Source: JABDGC01 sp964449835
GTDB lineage: Bacteria; Pseudomonadota; Gammaproteobacteria; DSM-16500
Length of the DNA: 17,657 bases
NCBI GenBank assembly: GCA_964449835.1
Contig: CAYVBZ010000047.1
Location: forward strand, 1-17,657
Reading direction: 5' to 3'
Shown here: piece by piece, positions 1 to 7,794 of the stretch
Layout: each line of letters starts with the position of its first letter
Numbering within the stretch: the stretch's first letter is position 1
Position numbers and translations under genes: made by a program
The notes under the pieces: model-generated
Told to the model about the DNA's origin: nothing
Databases searched by the model: none
The model's input: only the letters and a program-made list of their open reading frames with translations

Positions 1-398
1 GCTTGCTGCAAAAGAACCATGGCCTCTACCACTTTTCCATAATTGGCGTCCTTGACACCGCGCACCAGCACCGGCCTTTGTTCCTGATTGGCGCCCGCAG
101 TGCCCAGTTGAGATTGGACTAAATTACTTAACACACGACTGGTGATCGCTTGGTCCGGTTTAGAAGCTGTATTCAGATAAAAGTTGCCTTGTGAGTCCAC
201 CGTCACAATCAGCGGTTCTTTTTGGTTGGGAGGAAGTGCTTTGGCCTCCGTTTGCGGTAAATCCACTTTGACGCCCTGCGAAAGCAAAGGGGTGGTGATC
301 ATAAAAATCACCAATAAGACCAGCATGACATCGATAAAAGGGACGACGTTGATTTCAGATAAGATCCGTCGGGACTGGCCTTGCTGAAAGTGACTCAT
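1..398 (-). CDS. tolR: TolR, Tol-Pal proton-channel subunit (3' end outside window)
   Basis: TolR is the single-span inner-membrane protein that works with TolQ to turn proton-motive force into movement of TolA, keeping the outer membrane attached during division. The visible 132 codons begin with a short cytoplasmic segment. One membrane helix follows at about residues 20-38, starting PFIDVMLVLLVIF, with the proton-carrying Asp at position 23, the same number as in E. coli TolR. The start of the periplasmic ExbD/TolR domain comes next. The reading frame runs off the left edge, so the C-terminus is missing. The ATG at 398 overlaps the tolQ stop (ATGA) and has a strong GAGGGGAG ribosome site inside tolQ, so the two are probably translationally coupled. 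ExbD is a close relative, but the TolQ-type partner favours TolR. Confidence 0.93.
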   Translation of the reverse strand, partial: MSHFQQGQSRRILSEINVVPFIDVMLVLLVIFMITTPLLSQGVKVDLPQTEAKALPPNQKEPLIVTVDSQGNFYLNTASKPDQAITSRVLSNLVQSQLGTAGANQEQRPVLVRGVKDANYGKVVEAMVLLQQ

Positions 399-1096
399 AC
401 GTGGCTCCCCTCTTCTTCACTGTGCTGCTGTTGCGCGTGATGGAATAAAATATTCATGAAGGATTCTTGAAAAGCATCAAAACGATTGAGCATGCGATTG
501 GCTTCCGTGGAATAACGGTTATAGGCAATGGCTGCTGGAATGGCCGCGAATAAGCCCATGGCGGTTGCGATCAAAGCCTCGGCAATGCCGGGTGCGACCA
601 TCGCAATGGTAGCTTGCTGAACATGGGCCAGCGCTTGGAAAGAAGTCATAATCCCCCAAACGGTCCCGAATAAGCCGACATAAGGGCTGGTCGAGCCAAT
701 GGTGGCTAAAACCGGCAAAGCGGTTTCCAGCTGATCTTGCTCTTCGGATTGAACAACGCGCATGGCCCGTTTCACGCTTTCTAGTAAAGCGTGGATCGTG
801 ACACCGGGTTTATTCAAACGCAAAAATTCCCGGAAACCGGCGTGGAAGATGGATTGCATGCCTTGTAAATTCGCTTTGCTCTTCAAGCTGTCCGCATACA
901 GTTTGGATAAGTTCTTTTCTTCCCAGAACAAGTCCTCGAAAGCAGTGATTGAGCGTTTCACTTGACGCAGATAGGAGGCCCTTTGAAAAATATAAGTCCA
1001 TGAGAGAATGGAAGCGCAAATTAAAATTAAGAGGACACATTTTACGACTAGGCCGGCGTTCAAAAAGTAGGCAAACAGTGTGGAATCGAAGCTCAC
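395..1096 (-). CDS. tolQ: TolQ, Tol-Pal proton-channel subunit
   Basis: TolQ is the three-helix inner-membrane subunit of the TolQRA energy-transducing complex, homologous to ExbB and MotA. The protein has 233 residues, close to the usual 230. Membrane segments lie at about 17-36, 127-152 and 170-192. The family signature GLFGTVWGIM is at 141-150. The two channel threonines are T145 and T178, numbered as in E. coli TolQ. The start is a GTG at 1096, supported by GAGGGAG seven bases upstream. The first residues (MSFDSTLFAYFLNAG) look like a normal TolQ N-terminus. It follows ruvB after a 91-bp gap holding a promoter-like sequence and overlaps tolR by ATGA. The ybgC thioesterase gene often found just upstream of tolQ is not present. 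Confidence 0.96.
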   Translation of the reverse strand: MSFDSTLFAYFLNAGLVVKCVLLILICASILSWTYIFQRASYLRQVKRSITAFEDLFWEEKNLSKLYADSLKSKANLQGMQSIFHAGFREFLRLNKPGVTIHALLESVKRAMRVVQSEEQDQLETALPVLATIGSTSPYVGLFGTVWGIMTSFQALAHVQQATIAMVAPGIAEALIATAMGLFAAIPAAIAYNRYSTEANRMLNRFDAFQESFMNILFHHAQQQHSEEEGSHV

Positions 1097-1143
1097 GCGG
1101 GTTCTCCCTCAGTTATCGTCCAAATTGGTGGAATGCTTTATCT

Positions 1144-1172
1144 ATCGTAGCGGGGTCGGGGGGTTGAAGCAA
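1144..1172 (-). promoter_or_regulatory. Putative sigma70 promoter for tolQR
   Basis: On the minus strand, TTGCTT (1172-1167) and TACGAT (1149-1144) are separated by exactly 17 bases. This predicts a transcript start near 1137, about 40 bases before the tolQ GTG. It lies in the only sizeable gap between ruvB and tolQ, so tolQR may be transcribed separately from the ruv genes. The identification is by consensus match only. Confidence 0.5.
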
Positions 1173-1187
1173 GGTGGGCAAGTTTTT

Positions 1188-2237
1188 TTATTCAACCTCA
1201 TCAAGCAAACTCAAATTTTTCGGCACATTCAATTTTTCAGGGACTTTTAAACCAAAATGCATATAAGCATGATGGGTTGCCACGCGGCCGCGGGGGGTGC
1301 GGAGGATGAAACCCCGTTGGATGAGGAAGGGTTCGATGACGTCTTCTAGGGTGCCGCGTTCTTCATTTATAAACGCAGCGAGGTTTTCTATGCCGACAGG
1401 ACCGCCGTTAAAATGGTCCATCAAGGCCAGCAACAATTTTCGGTCCATCATATCCAAGCCTTGTTCATCCACGTCGAGGAAATTCAGCGCGGCTTGGACC
1501 ACCGAAAGAACAATGCGTCCTTCTGCTTTCACTTCGGCATAGTCACGCACACGGCGTAACAAACGGTTCGCAATACGCGGGGTCCCGCGCGAGCGTCTCG
1601 CAATTTCTTGCGCGCTAGCCTGTTCAACTTCAATATTTAAAATGCCAGCCGAGCGCAACACAATTTCAGTCAACTCCGGCATTTGATAAAACTCGAGCCG
1701 GGCGACAATGCCGAAACGATCACGCAAAGGAGAAGTTAACAGTCCAGCGCGAGTTGTCGCGCCAATTAAAGTAAAAGGCGGCAGATTGAGCTTAATGGAA
1801 CGGGCGGACGGCCCTTCGCCGATTAAAATATCAATTTGATAGTCTTCCATAGCGGGATATAAAACTTCTTCCACAACAGGACTTAAACGATGAATTTCAT
1901 CGATAAAAAGAACGTCATGTTCTTGTAAGTTAGTCAGCATTGCGGCCACATCACCGGCCCTTTCGAGTACAGGGCCGGAAGTTTGTTTTAAATTCACCCC
2001 CAATTCATTTGCGACGATATGCGCGAGCGTCGTCTTCCCCAAACCCGGGGGACCAAAAATTAAAACGTGGTCCAAGGCCTCATTACGGGCCTTGGCCGCT
2101 TGAATAAAAATTTCCATTTGTTCACGCGCGGCATTTTGACCAATGTAATCTTTAATCAATTTTGGGCGCAGCGCGCGGTCAAAGGTTTCCGCACTTGCTT
2201 CAGTTTGTTCTGGCGATATCAGGCGCTCTTCACTCAT
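1188..2237 (-). CDS. ruvB: RuvB, Holliday junction branch-migration ATPase
   Basis: RuvB is the AAA+ hexameric motor that, loaded by RuvA, drives branch migration of Holliday junctions in recombinational repair. The 349-residue protein has Walker A FGPPGLGKT at 61-69, Walker B with DEIH at 113-116, sensor 1 GATTR at 159-163 and the LRDRFG arginine-finger region at 171-176. A winged-helix domain closes the C-terminus. Length and motif spacing are normal. The ATG at 2237 overlaps the ruvA stop (ATGA) and is preceded by GAGGT inside ruvA, implying coupled translation and the stoichiometric supply usual for RuvAB. The last codons and the region just after them contain no convincing terminator. 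Confidence 0.98.
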   Translation of the reverse strand: MSEERLISPEQTEASAETFDRALRPKLIKDYIGQNAAREQMEIFIQAAKARNEALDHVLIFGPPGLGKTTLAHIVANELGVNLKQTSGPVLERAGDVAAMLTNLQEHDVLFIDEIHRLSPVVEEVLYPAMEDYQIDILIGEGPSARSIKLNLPPFTLIGATTRAGLLTSPLRDRFGIVARLEFYQMPELTEIVLRSAGILNIEVEQASAQEIARRSRGTPRIANRLLRRVRDYAEVKAEGRIVLSVVQAALNFLDVDEQGLDMMDRKLLLALMDHFNGGPVGIENLAAFINEERGTLEDVIEPFLIQRGFILRTPRGRVATHHAYMHFGLKVPEKLNVPKNLSLLDEVE

Positions 2238-2836
2238 GCTGCCACCTCTCTTAAGGCCCGACGGATCATTTCTTCACTGCTTAAATTACCCTCATCGACT
2301 TTGGCGACCGCACGACTCGCTTCTTGTGGTTTGTAGCCGAGAGCAATCAGCGCAGAAACGGCGTCTTGTAAAGCTTGATTACGTGAAGGTTTGACCGAAG
2401 CTGACTGTAAGGGCAGGGCCAGTTCAGTGGACCAGTCCTTCAATTTATCGCGCATTTCGATGATTAAACGCTCGGCTGTTTTTTTGCCGATGCCGGGCAG
2501 ACAAACTAATCTAGCGCTTTCTTGGTTTAAGACAGAACGCACAAATTCCTCGGGTTCAATGCTGGATAAAATGGTTAAAGCCAAGCGCGGCCCCACGCCA
2601 TTGACCTTTAAAAGCGCGCGGAACAAGGAACGTTCTTCGCGCGTGTAAAAACCATAAAGTTGATGCGCGTCTTCGCGAATGACTAAATGCGTATAAAGAA
2701 CTAAGTCTTGGCCGGGTTCCGGTAGACGATAAAAGGTGCTCATCGGCGCGTCAATTTCATAGCCAACATTTTGCACTTTGAGCAGCAAAGTCGGCGCTTG
2801 TTTTTCCAGCAGCGTGCCGAAAAGTTGTCCAATCAT
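2234..2836 (-). CDS. ruvA: RuvA, Holliday junction-binding subunit
   Basis: RuvA is the tetrameric protein that clamps four-way junctions and docks RuvB. The protein has 200 residues (E. coli 203). It shows the N-terminal OB-fold domain (1-62), two helix-hairpin-helix motifs around VNGVGPRLA (78-86) and LPGIGKKTAER (113-123), and a C-terminal three-helix RuvB-binding domain (about 154-198). The linker between domains II and III (about 140-153) is short and variable, as usual. The ATG at 2836 has AAGGA six bases upstream. A 60-bp gap separates it from ruvC. It overlaps ruvB by four bases. Confidence 0.98.
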   Translation of the reverse strand: MIGQLFGTLLEKQAPTLLLKVQNVGYEIDAPMSTFYRLPEPGQDLVLYTHLVIREDAHQLYGFYTREERSLFRALLKVNGVGPRLALTILSSIEPEEFVRSVLNQESARLVCLPGIGKKTAERLIIEMRDKLKDWSTELALPLQSASVKPSRNQALQDAVSALIALGYKPQEASRAVAKVDEGNLSSEEMIRRALREVAA

Positions 2837-2896
2837 GGGGCTTCCTTAAAAAGGCTAAATAAGAAAGATCATACCGCAAACAGAAAGTCTAAGGCA

Positions 2897-3391
2897 TCAT
2901 TTCTTCGACAGCAAGGCGGCAAGCTTGCTGTTCAGTGTGCGGCTATGGGCATGACAGAGCGCAATGGCTAGCGCATCGGCGGCGTCGCTTTGAAGCTTGG
3001 CTGGAATATTGAGCAGTCGCTTGACCATTTGTTGGACTTGCTCTTTGGAAGCGCCGCCATAACCCACGATGGCCTGCTTGATGTGCCGCGCGGAGTATTC
3101 AATGACCGGCATGCCAATAGCCACCAAAGCCGCGCCGCGCGCTTGACCTAGTTTGAGTGCGGAGCTGGGGTTTTCATGCATGAAGACTTGTTCAATAGCA
3201 GCTTCCTGCGGCTGATACTGTTGAATGATTTCTTGCAGGCCGATAAAGATTTGCTGCAGACGATCGGCAAGTGTTTCGCCGTTTAAAGAGAGACAACCAT
3301 GGGCAAGATGAAAACTGGTATTGCCTTGAACGCGAATGAGGCCGTAGCCGGTCTTCCTGGACCCTGGGTCAATTCCTATGATAATTGTCAT
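2897..3391 (-). CDS. ruvC: RuvC, Holliday junction resolvase
   Basis: RuvC is the dimeric endonuclease that cuts Holliday junctions symmetrically after RuvAB migration. The protein has 164 residues with the RNase H-like fold. The four acidic metal-binding residues are recognisable: D8 in GIDPGSRKTGYG, E67 in IEQVF, and D136 and D139 in the C-terminal DAADALAIALCH segment. Spacing matches the family, so the enzyme should be active. It begins 12 bases after the yebC stop, with an AAGAGAG ribosome site overlapping the end of yebC, and precedes ruvA. The full RuvABC set is therefore encoded in one transcription direction. Confidence 0.98.
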   Translation of the reverse strand: MTIIIGIDPGSRKTGYGLIRVQGNTSFHLAHGCLSLNGETLADRLQQIFIGLQEIIQQYQPQEAAIEQVFMHENPSSALKLGQARGAALVAIGMPVIEYSARHIKQAIVGYGGASKEQVQQMVKRLLNIPAKLQSDAADALAIALCHAHSRTLNSKLAALLSKK

Positions 3392-3403
3392 CGCGTGGCT
3401 CTC

Positions 3404-4144
3404 TTAAGAAACCATCATGTCCTCGGCTATATCGGCGTTGGAATAGACGGCTTGGACGTCGTCCAGTTCTTCCAATTTTTCCAGCAACTCCACTGCTTGT
3501 TGTGCTGTTTCTTTGTCATCGATGTTCACGGAGGTCATGGGGACCATGGTCACTTCGGCTTGTTCTGGGTGCAGGCCTTTGTCAATCATTGCCTTTTTCA
3601 CCACAAAAAAAGTCTCTGGCGTCGTAAAAACATCCAACGTTTGATCTTCGTTGATGACCACATCTTCCGCGCCGGCTTCTAGCGCAAGCTCCATGAGCTC
3701 TTCTTCAGAAGCACCCGCTGCAAAAGAAATTTGCCCCAGTTTCTTGAATAAATAAGCAACGGAACCATCTGTTCCTAAATTGCCGCCGTGCTTGCTAAAA
3801 AGATGGCGCACTTCGCTGACCGTGCGATTGCGGTTGTTGGTCATGCAATCGACGATCACGGCAATGCCATTCGGACCATAGCCCTCATAGCGGACGTCTT
3901 CCACATCCGCCCCTTCTAGTCCACCGGCGCCGCGCTTAATGGCACGGTCAATAATGTCGCGGCCCATATTGGCGACCAAGGCCTTCTCCAGCACATTACG
4001 CAAACGCGGGTTATCATTCGGGTCTCCGCCTGAGCGCGCAGCAACGGTGATTTCACGAATCAGTTTGGTGTAAAGCTTGCCGCGTTTCGCGTCTTGTTTC
4101 TCTTTCCGGTGCCGGATATTCGCCCACTTACTATGCCCTGCCAT
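3404..4144 (-). CDS. yebC: YebC/PmpR family translation/regulatory protein
   Basis: This is a member of the YebC/PmpR/TACO1 family. Family members have been reported both as DNA-binding regulators and as ribosome-associated factors that ease translation of difficult sequences. Which role applies here cannot be told from sequence. The 246-residue protein begins with the invariant MAGHSKWANIRHRK and contains the conserved YEGYGPNGIAVIV and SEVRHLFSKHGGNLG segments at about 87-127. Length is typical. It lies between aspS (2-bp gap) and ruvC (12-bp gap). Its ribosome site (GGAG, eight bases before ATG) lies inside the last aspS codons, pointing to co-translation with the synthetase. Confidence 0.96.
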   Translation of the reverse strand: MAGHSKWANIRHRKEKQDAKRGKLYTKLIREITVAARSGGDPNDNPRLRNVLEKALVANMGRDIIDRAIKRGAGGLEGADVEDVRYEGYGPNGIAVIVDCMTNNRNRTVSEVRHLFSKHGGNLGTDGSVAYLFKKLGQISFAAGASEEELMELALEAGAEDVVINEDQTLDVFTTPETFFVVKKAMIDKGLHPEQAEVTMVPMTSVNIDDKETAQQAVELLEKLEELDDVQAVYSNADIAEDMMVS

Positions 4145-4146
4145 GC

Positions 4147-5946
4147 TTATTTCTCCGCTTTCACTGGCTTATTGTCCACCTTTTCTTCTTTTGCCGTTTG
4201 ACGGATACGGATGCCCAGCTCTAATAACTGCTCTGGTTCAACCGTTGACGGCGCGTCCATCAAGGGACAGACTGCCGTTTGTGTTTTAGGGAAGGCGATG
4301 ACTTCACGGATTGAACTGGAGCCTGTCATCAGCATGACTAAACGGTCAATGCCAAAGGCAATGCCGCCGTGCGGGGGACAGCCGAGCTTCAGGGCCTGCA
4401 AGAGATGGCCAAATTTCTCCTCGGCCTTTTCCGCACTGATATTCAGCGCCTGAAAAACGGCCATCTGCAATTCGGGAGAATGAATACGAATGGAGCCGCC
4501 GCCAACTTCACTGCCGTTTAAAACCATATCATAGGCACGTGCTAAAATTTGCGCTGGGTTTTTTTGTAGTTCTCCAAAGTCAGTCACTTGCGGCGCGGTA
4601 AAAGGATGATGGCAAGCGGAAAGCCGTCCTTCGCCTTTTTCGAACATCGGGAAATCCACGATCCACAGCGGATACCAGCCTTCGCGGATGAGTTTAAAAT
4701 CATGGCCTAGCTTCAAACGCAAGCCGCCTAGCGCGTCATTAACAATCGCCGCCTTGTCAGCGCCAAAGAAAATCAAATCGCCTACTTTGGCCTGCGTCCT
4801 TTCAATGAGCGCTTGTACGGTTTTTTCCGGTATAAATTTGAGGATAGGTGCTTGCGGCCCCTCTTCTGTTATCTTGATATAAGCCAGCCCTTTCGCACCA
4901 AAATTGGAAACAAACTGGGTGTAGTCATCTATCTCTTTACGGCTTAAGCGCGCGCCGCCTGGCACACAGAGCGCGGCCACACGCCCCTCTCGGTCTTTTG
5001 CAGGCCCTGCGAAGACCTTGAACTCAACCGCTTGCAGTAAATCGCCAACGTCCACCAATTCTAGCGGAATACGCAGGTCGGGTTTATCGGAGCCATAACG
5101 GCGCATGGCTTCGCTATAGGCCATGCGCGGGAAAGGTTTGGGCAAATTCACTTTCAGTAAATCGGCGAACATACCGCGGACCATTTCTTCCATTAACTGT
5201 TGAATTTCATTTTCATTGAGGAAGGAAGTTTCAATATCCAACTGCGTAAATTCCGGTTGACGGTCAGCGCGTAGATCTTCGTCGCGGAAACACCGAACGA
5301 TTTGATAATAGCGATCAATGCCTGCCATCATTAAAATTTGTTTGAATTGTTGGGGAGATTGCGGCAAAGCATAAAAACTACCGGGATGCACACGGCTAGG
5401 CACCAAATAATCACGGGCGCCTTCCGGCGTCGCCTTGGTTAAAAAAGGCGTTTCCACGTCCATAAAACCGTTGTCATCGAGGTAACGTCTTAAATAGCGT
5501 GAAACACGGGCCCGGAACTTCAGCCGCTCCAGCATTTCAGGGCGGCGCAAATCCAGATAGCGATAATGCAGACGGGTTTCTTCGCTGACTTCATGGTATT
5601 CATCAATAGGAAAAGGCAGCGCCTCAGCACGGCTGTAAATGGTCAGCTCCAGAGCTTCTACTTCAATTTCACCTGTAACAAGATTGGGATTGACCGTCCC
5701 GGCGGGACGTTTTCGCACACGGCCTTTCACTTGAATCACATACTCATTCCGCAAACCCTCGGCCTTGGCAAACAGGGCCTTGTTTTCTGGTGCAAAAACC
5801 ACCTGCACCATTCCCTCCCGATCACGTAAATCAAGAAAGATAATGCCGCCATGGTCCCTTCGGCGATGCACCCAGCCGGCAATTAAAACTTGTTTTTCTA
5901 AGTCGGCCTGGGTGACCTGACCGCAATAGTGGGTTCGCATTTGCAT
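4147..5946 (-). CDS. aspS: Aspartyl-tRNA synthetase, likely non-discriminating (Asp/Asn)
   Basis: This class IIb synthetase charges tRNA with aspartate. The 599-residue bacterial-type protein has an N-terminal anticodon-binding OB domain, catalytic motif 2 around FRDEDLRADRQPEF (220-233), the bacterial GAD insertion, and motif 3 GIAFGIDRL (528-536) with the ATP-binding arginine at 535. Its anticodon domain reads RDHGG (His32) and PAG (Gly83). These are the counterparts of His31 and Gly82 in the Pseudomonas aeruginosa enzyme, which also charges tRNA-Asn. E. coli has Leu at the first position. I therefore infer a non-discriminating enzyme that would need GatCAB. The first ATG (5946) is chosen because AAAGG lies ten bases upstream. 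An ATG two codons later is possible. The lysine-rich C-terminal tail after about 585 is not conserved. Confidence 0.97.
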   Translation of the reverse strand: MQMRTHYCGQVTQADLEKQVLIAGWVHRRRDHGGIIFLDLRDREGMVQVVFAPENKALFAKAEGLRNEYVIQVKGRVRKRPAGTVNPNLVTGEIEVEALELTIYSRAEALPFPIDEYHEVSEETRLHYRYLDLRRPEMLERLKFRARVSRYLRRYLDDNGFMDVETPFLTKATPEGARDYLVPSRVHPGSFYALPQSPQQFKQILMMAGIDRYYQIVRCFRDEDLRADRQPEFTQLDIETSFLNENEIQQLMEEMVRGMFADLLKVNLPKPFPRMAYSEAMRRYGSDKPDLRIPLELVDVGDLLQAVEFKVFAGPAKDREGRVAALCVPGGARLSRKEIDDYTQFVSNFGAKGLAYIKITEEGPQAPILKFIPEKTVQALIERTQAKVGDLIFFGADKAAIVNDALGGLRLKLGHDFKLIREGWYPLWIVDFPMFEKGEGRLSACHHPFTAPQVTDFGELQKNPAQILARAYDMVLNGSEVGGGSIRIHSPELQMAVFQALNISAEKAEEKFGHLLQALKLGCPPHGGIAFGIDRLVMLMTGSSSIREVIAFPKTQTAVCPLMDAPSTVEPEQLLELGIRIRQTAKEEKVDNKPVKAEK

Positions 5947-5952
5947 GTTGAT

Positions 5953-6588
5953 CTAACCTTTGAGAGTTTTATTTTTTTTGGACAGGAGCTCGGGCTGTAC
6001 GACACCCAGTGAAATAACATATTTTAAGGCTTGTTCTACGCTCATCTTAAGTTCGATGACTTTATTACGAGGCGTCAACATCAAAAAGCCTGAGGTTGGA
6101 TTCGGCGTGGTTGGAATAAATAAACTGACCATTTCTCCTTGCTCGACAGAATTTTCGACTTCGGGCGTGCCATCCCCTGTCTGGAAGGCAATACTCCAGA
6201 GACCGGGCCTTGGATATTCGACCAACAAAACCTTGCGGAAGGACTGGCCGCCGGGAGAAAAGAGTGTATCAAGCACTTGTTTCACGCTGGTATAGATCGT
6301 TCTCACCAAGGGAATGCGACTAACAATTTGCTCCGACAAGGCCACTAATTTTTTTCCCAGGAAATTGGCCACCAACACCCCGGTAACAAAGATCAGCCCT
6401 AAGGTGATGATGACGCCGATACCCGGCACATGAAAGCCCAACAAAACATCCGGTTGATATTGATGCGGTAATAAGGAAATAGTGCCATTCAGGAGGTCGA
6501 CTAAAAACTTAATCACCACCACCGTGGCCCAAATCGGCAGCCAAAATAAAAGCCCTGAAATAAAATAACGTCTTAAACTAGCCATCAT
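5953..6588 (-). CDS. DUF502 family inner-membrane protein
   Basis: This 211-residue membrane protein belongs to the DUF502 family, whose biochemical role is not established. Two strongly hydrophobic segments lie at about 10-31 and 54-78. A soluble domain follows that carries the family-typical IYTSVKQ stretch (about 99-105) and PTTPNPTSGFL in the second half. It sits six bases upstream of aspS, and the aspS ribosome site overlaps its 3' end, so the two are likely co-transcribed. The first of two adjacent ATGs (6588) is taken because AAGGGG is seven bases upstream. An FmdB-type zinc ribbon followed by DUF502 ahead of aspS recurs in gammaproteobacteria, but that linkage does not reveal the function. 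Confidence 0.9.
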   Translation of the reverse strand: MMASLRRYFISGLLFWLPIWATVVVIKFLVDLLNGTISLLPHQYQPDVLLGFHVPGIGVIITLGLIFVTGVLVANFLGKKLVALSEQIVSRIPLVRTIYTSVKQVLDTLFSPGGQSFRKVLLVEYPRPGLWSIAFQTGDGTPEVENSVEQGEMVSLFIPTTPNPTSGFLMLTPRNKVIELKMSVEQALKYVISLGVVQPELLSKKNKTLKG

Positions 6589-6619
6589 AAGGAGTCCCCT
6601 TCAAATTAACCCTGCCTAC

Positions 6620-6901
6620 TTAACTTTCCGTTTTTCCAGAAGCGGTATCGGACTTTGTTTCACCCGAACTTGCTTTGCCTTCTTCTGCTTTATTTTCTTT
6701 TTTAGCTTTATTTTTTCCCTTGGCGCTATAATCGGTCGCATACCACCCACCGCCTTTCAGCTGGAACCCAGCAGCGGAAATGAGTTTTTCTAGCTGATTT
6801 TTATTGCACTTAGGGCAAATTTTTAACGGTTCCTCAGAGACTTTCTGGATTGCCTCCGTTTTATGACCACAGGCCGCGCATTGATATTCATAAATTGGCA
6901 T
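6620..6901 (-). CDS. FmdB/CxxC zinc-ribbon regulatory-type protein
   Basis: This 93-residue protein starts with the FmdB-type zinc ribbon MPIYEYQCAACGH. Two Cys pairs, C8-C11 and C29-C32, are spaced to bind one zinc. The core GGGWYATDYS at about 51-60 is also typical of the family. The C-terminal third is a low-complexity Lys/Glu/Ser-rich tail, as in many relatives. FmdB was named as a putative regulator of formamidase, but the general role is unknown. The gene is first in the minus-strand run leading to aspS and ruvABC and is divergent from the SDR gene, with only 46 bp between the start codons. Confidence 0.88.
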   Translation of the reverse strand: MPIYEYQCAACGHKTEAIQKVSEEPLKICPKCNKNQLEKLISAAGFQLKGGGWYATDYSAKGKNKAKKENKAEEGKASSGETKSDTASGKTES

Positions 6902-6924
6902 TTTTGCTTATACCTCACTACAAT
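6895..6924 (+). promoter_or_regulatory. Putative sigma70 promoter for the SDR-wrbA-pilin operon
   Basis: TTGGCA (6895-6900) and TACAAT (6919-6924) are spaced by 18 bases, a good match to a sigma70 promoter. The predicted transcript would start near 6931 with a leader of under 20 bases. The -35 element overlaps the start codon of the divergent zinc-ribbon gene, so the two directions may interfere. The call is based on consensus only. Confidence 0.45.
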
Positions 6925-6937
6925 GCGGGCTATTGTA
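6919..6937. promoter_or_regulatory. Inverted repeat in divergent promoter region, candidate operator
   Basis: A perfect 6-bp inverted repeat TACAAT-N7-ATTGTA sits in the 46-bp space between the divergent zinc-ribbon and SDR genes. The left arm coincides with the predicted -10 of the plus promoter. The right arm gives the same TACAAT on the minus strand. It could be an operator for a dimeric repressor or simply two back-to-back -10 elements. No matching regulator gene is adjacent. Confidence 0.3.
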
Positions 6938-6947
6938 AGGAGTTTCT

Positions 6948-7781
6948 ATGAAAAAATCGATCCTTATTACAGGTTGTTCTAGTGGGATTGGCCTCTGTGC
7001 CGCGGAAACGCTTCATAAGCGTGGCTACCGTGTTTTTGCCACAGCGCGCAAGGCGGGCGATGTTGACCGTTTAAAAACCCTGGGTTTTGAAAGCCTCCAG
7101 CTAGATGTTAATGATTCAAATTCAATCAAATCCGCCTTGGAAGAAGTTCTCACGCGCACGGGCGGCACTTTGGATGCTCTTTTCAACAATGCTGGTTTTG
7201 TGCAAGCCGGGGCCGTTGAAGATTTGTCCAGAGAGGAAATTAGATCGCAGTTTGAAACCAATGTTTTTGGCCCGATTGAACTGATTAAATGGGTTGCGCC
7301 GGTGATGCGAAAACAGGGGTACGGTCGTATCATTCAAAATTCTTCGATGTTGGGCGAAGTCACCATTCCCTTTGTCGGTGCCTACAATGCTTCGAAGTTT
7401 GCCTTGGACGGTTTTACGCATACCTTGCGTCAAGAATTGAGGCGCACGCCAATTCAGGTTTCCATTATCGCGCCAGGCCCCATTCTCTCCAAACTGCGCG
7501 AGAATGCAAAACAGCACTTTAATCGGGACCAAATTCCGGCTAATTCTGTCTATAAAAAAGCCTATGAAAGGATTGAAGAGCGTTACAGTGAAAATACCTC
7601 TTCTAAAGATCTCAGCATCTCCCTTCCTCCTGATGCCGTGATTAAACAACTGATCCATGCCTTGGAAAGCAAACGTCCTAAAACTCATTATTATACAGGT
7701 GCTTCTGCTAAAATATTTTCAATTTTAAGGCGACTCCTGCCCGAGCGGATGGTAGACTGGATCATTCTTAAATTCACCTAA
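6948..7781 (+). CDS. Short-chain dehydrogenase/reductase (classical SDR)
   Basis: This is an NAD(P)-dependent oxidoreductase of 277 residues with a Rossmann fold. The cofactor motif TGCSSGIG is at 8-15. The structural NNAG is at 80-83, the catalytic Ser at 132/133, and the YNASK catalytic pair is Y146 and K150. Arg34 and Lys35, just after beta-strand 2 (ATARK), hint at NADP preference. The overall pattern resembles the YbbO-like, retinol-dehydrogenase-like group of SDRs. The substrate cannot be inferred. A strong AAGGAG lies five bases before the ATG. The WrbA-type gene begins 13 bases after its stop, so a common redox operon is likely. Confidence 0.92.
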   Translation: MKKSILITGCSSGIGLCAAETLHKRGYRVFATARKAGDVDRLKTLGFESLQLDVNDSNSIKSALEEVLTRTGGTLDALFNNAGFVQAGAVEDLSREEIRSQFETNVFGPIELIKWVAPVMRKQGYGRIIQNSSMLGEVTIPFVGAYNASKFALDGFTHTLRQELRRTPIQVSIIAPGPILSKLRENAKQHFNRDQIPANSVYKKAYERIEERYSENTSSKDLSISLPPDAVIKQLIHALESKRPKTHYYTGASAKIFSILRRLLPERMVDWIILKFT

Positions 7782-7794
7782 ATGGGCCCCACAA

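Noticed and set aside
1162..1197. Inverted repeat GGTTGAA / TTCAACC after ruvB as a terminator
   Set aside because: The arms are 7 bp with a loop over 20 bases and no T-run after the second arm. It overlaps the predicted tolQ -35 and seems incidental.
3299..3682. Plus-strand 127-residue frame across ruvC and yebC
   Set aside because: It is the shadow of two strongly conserved genes.
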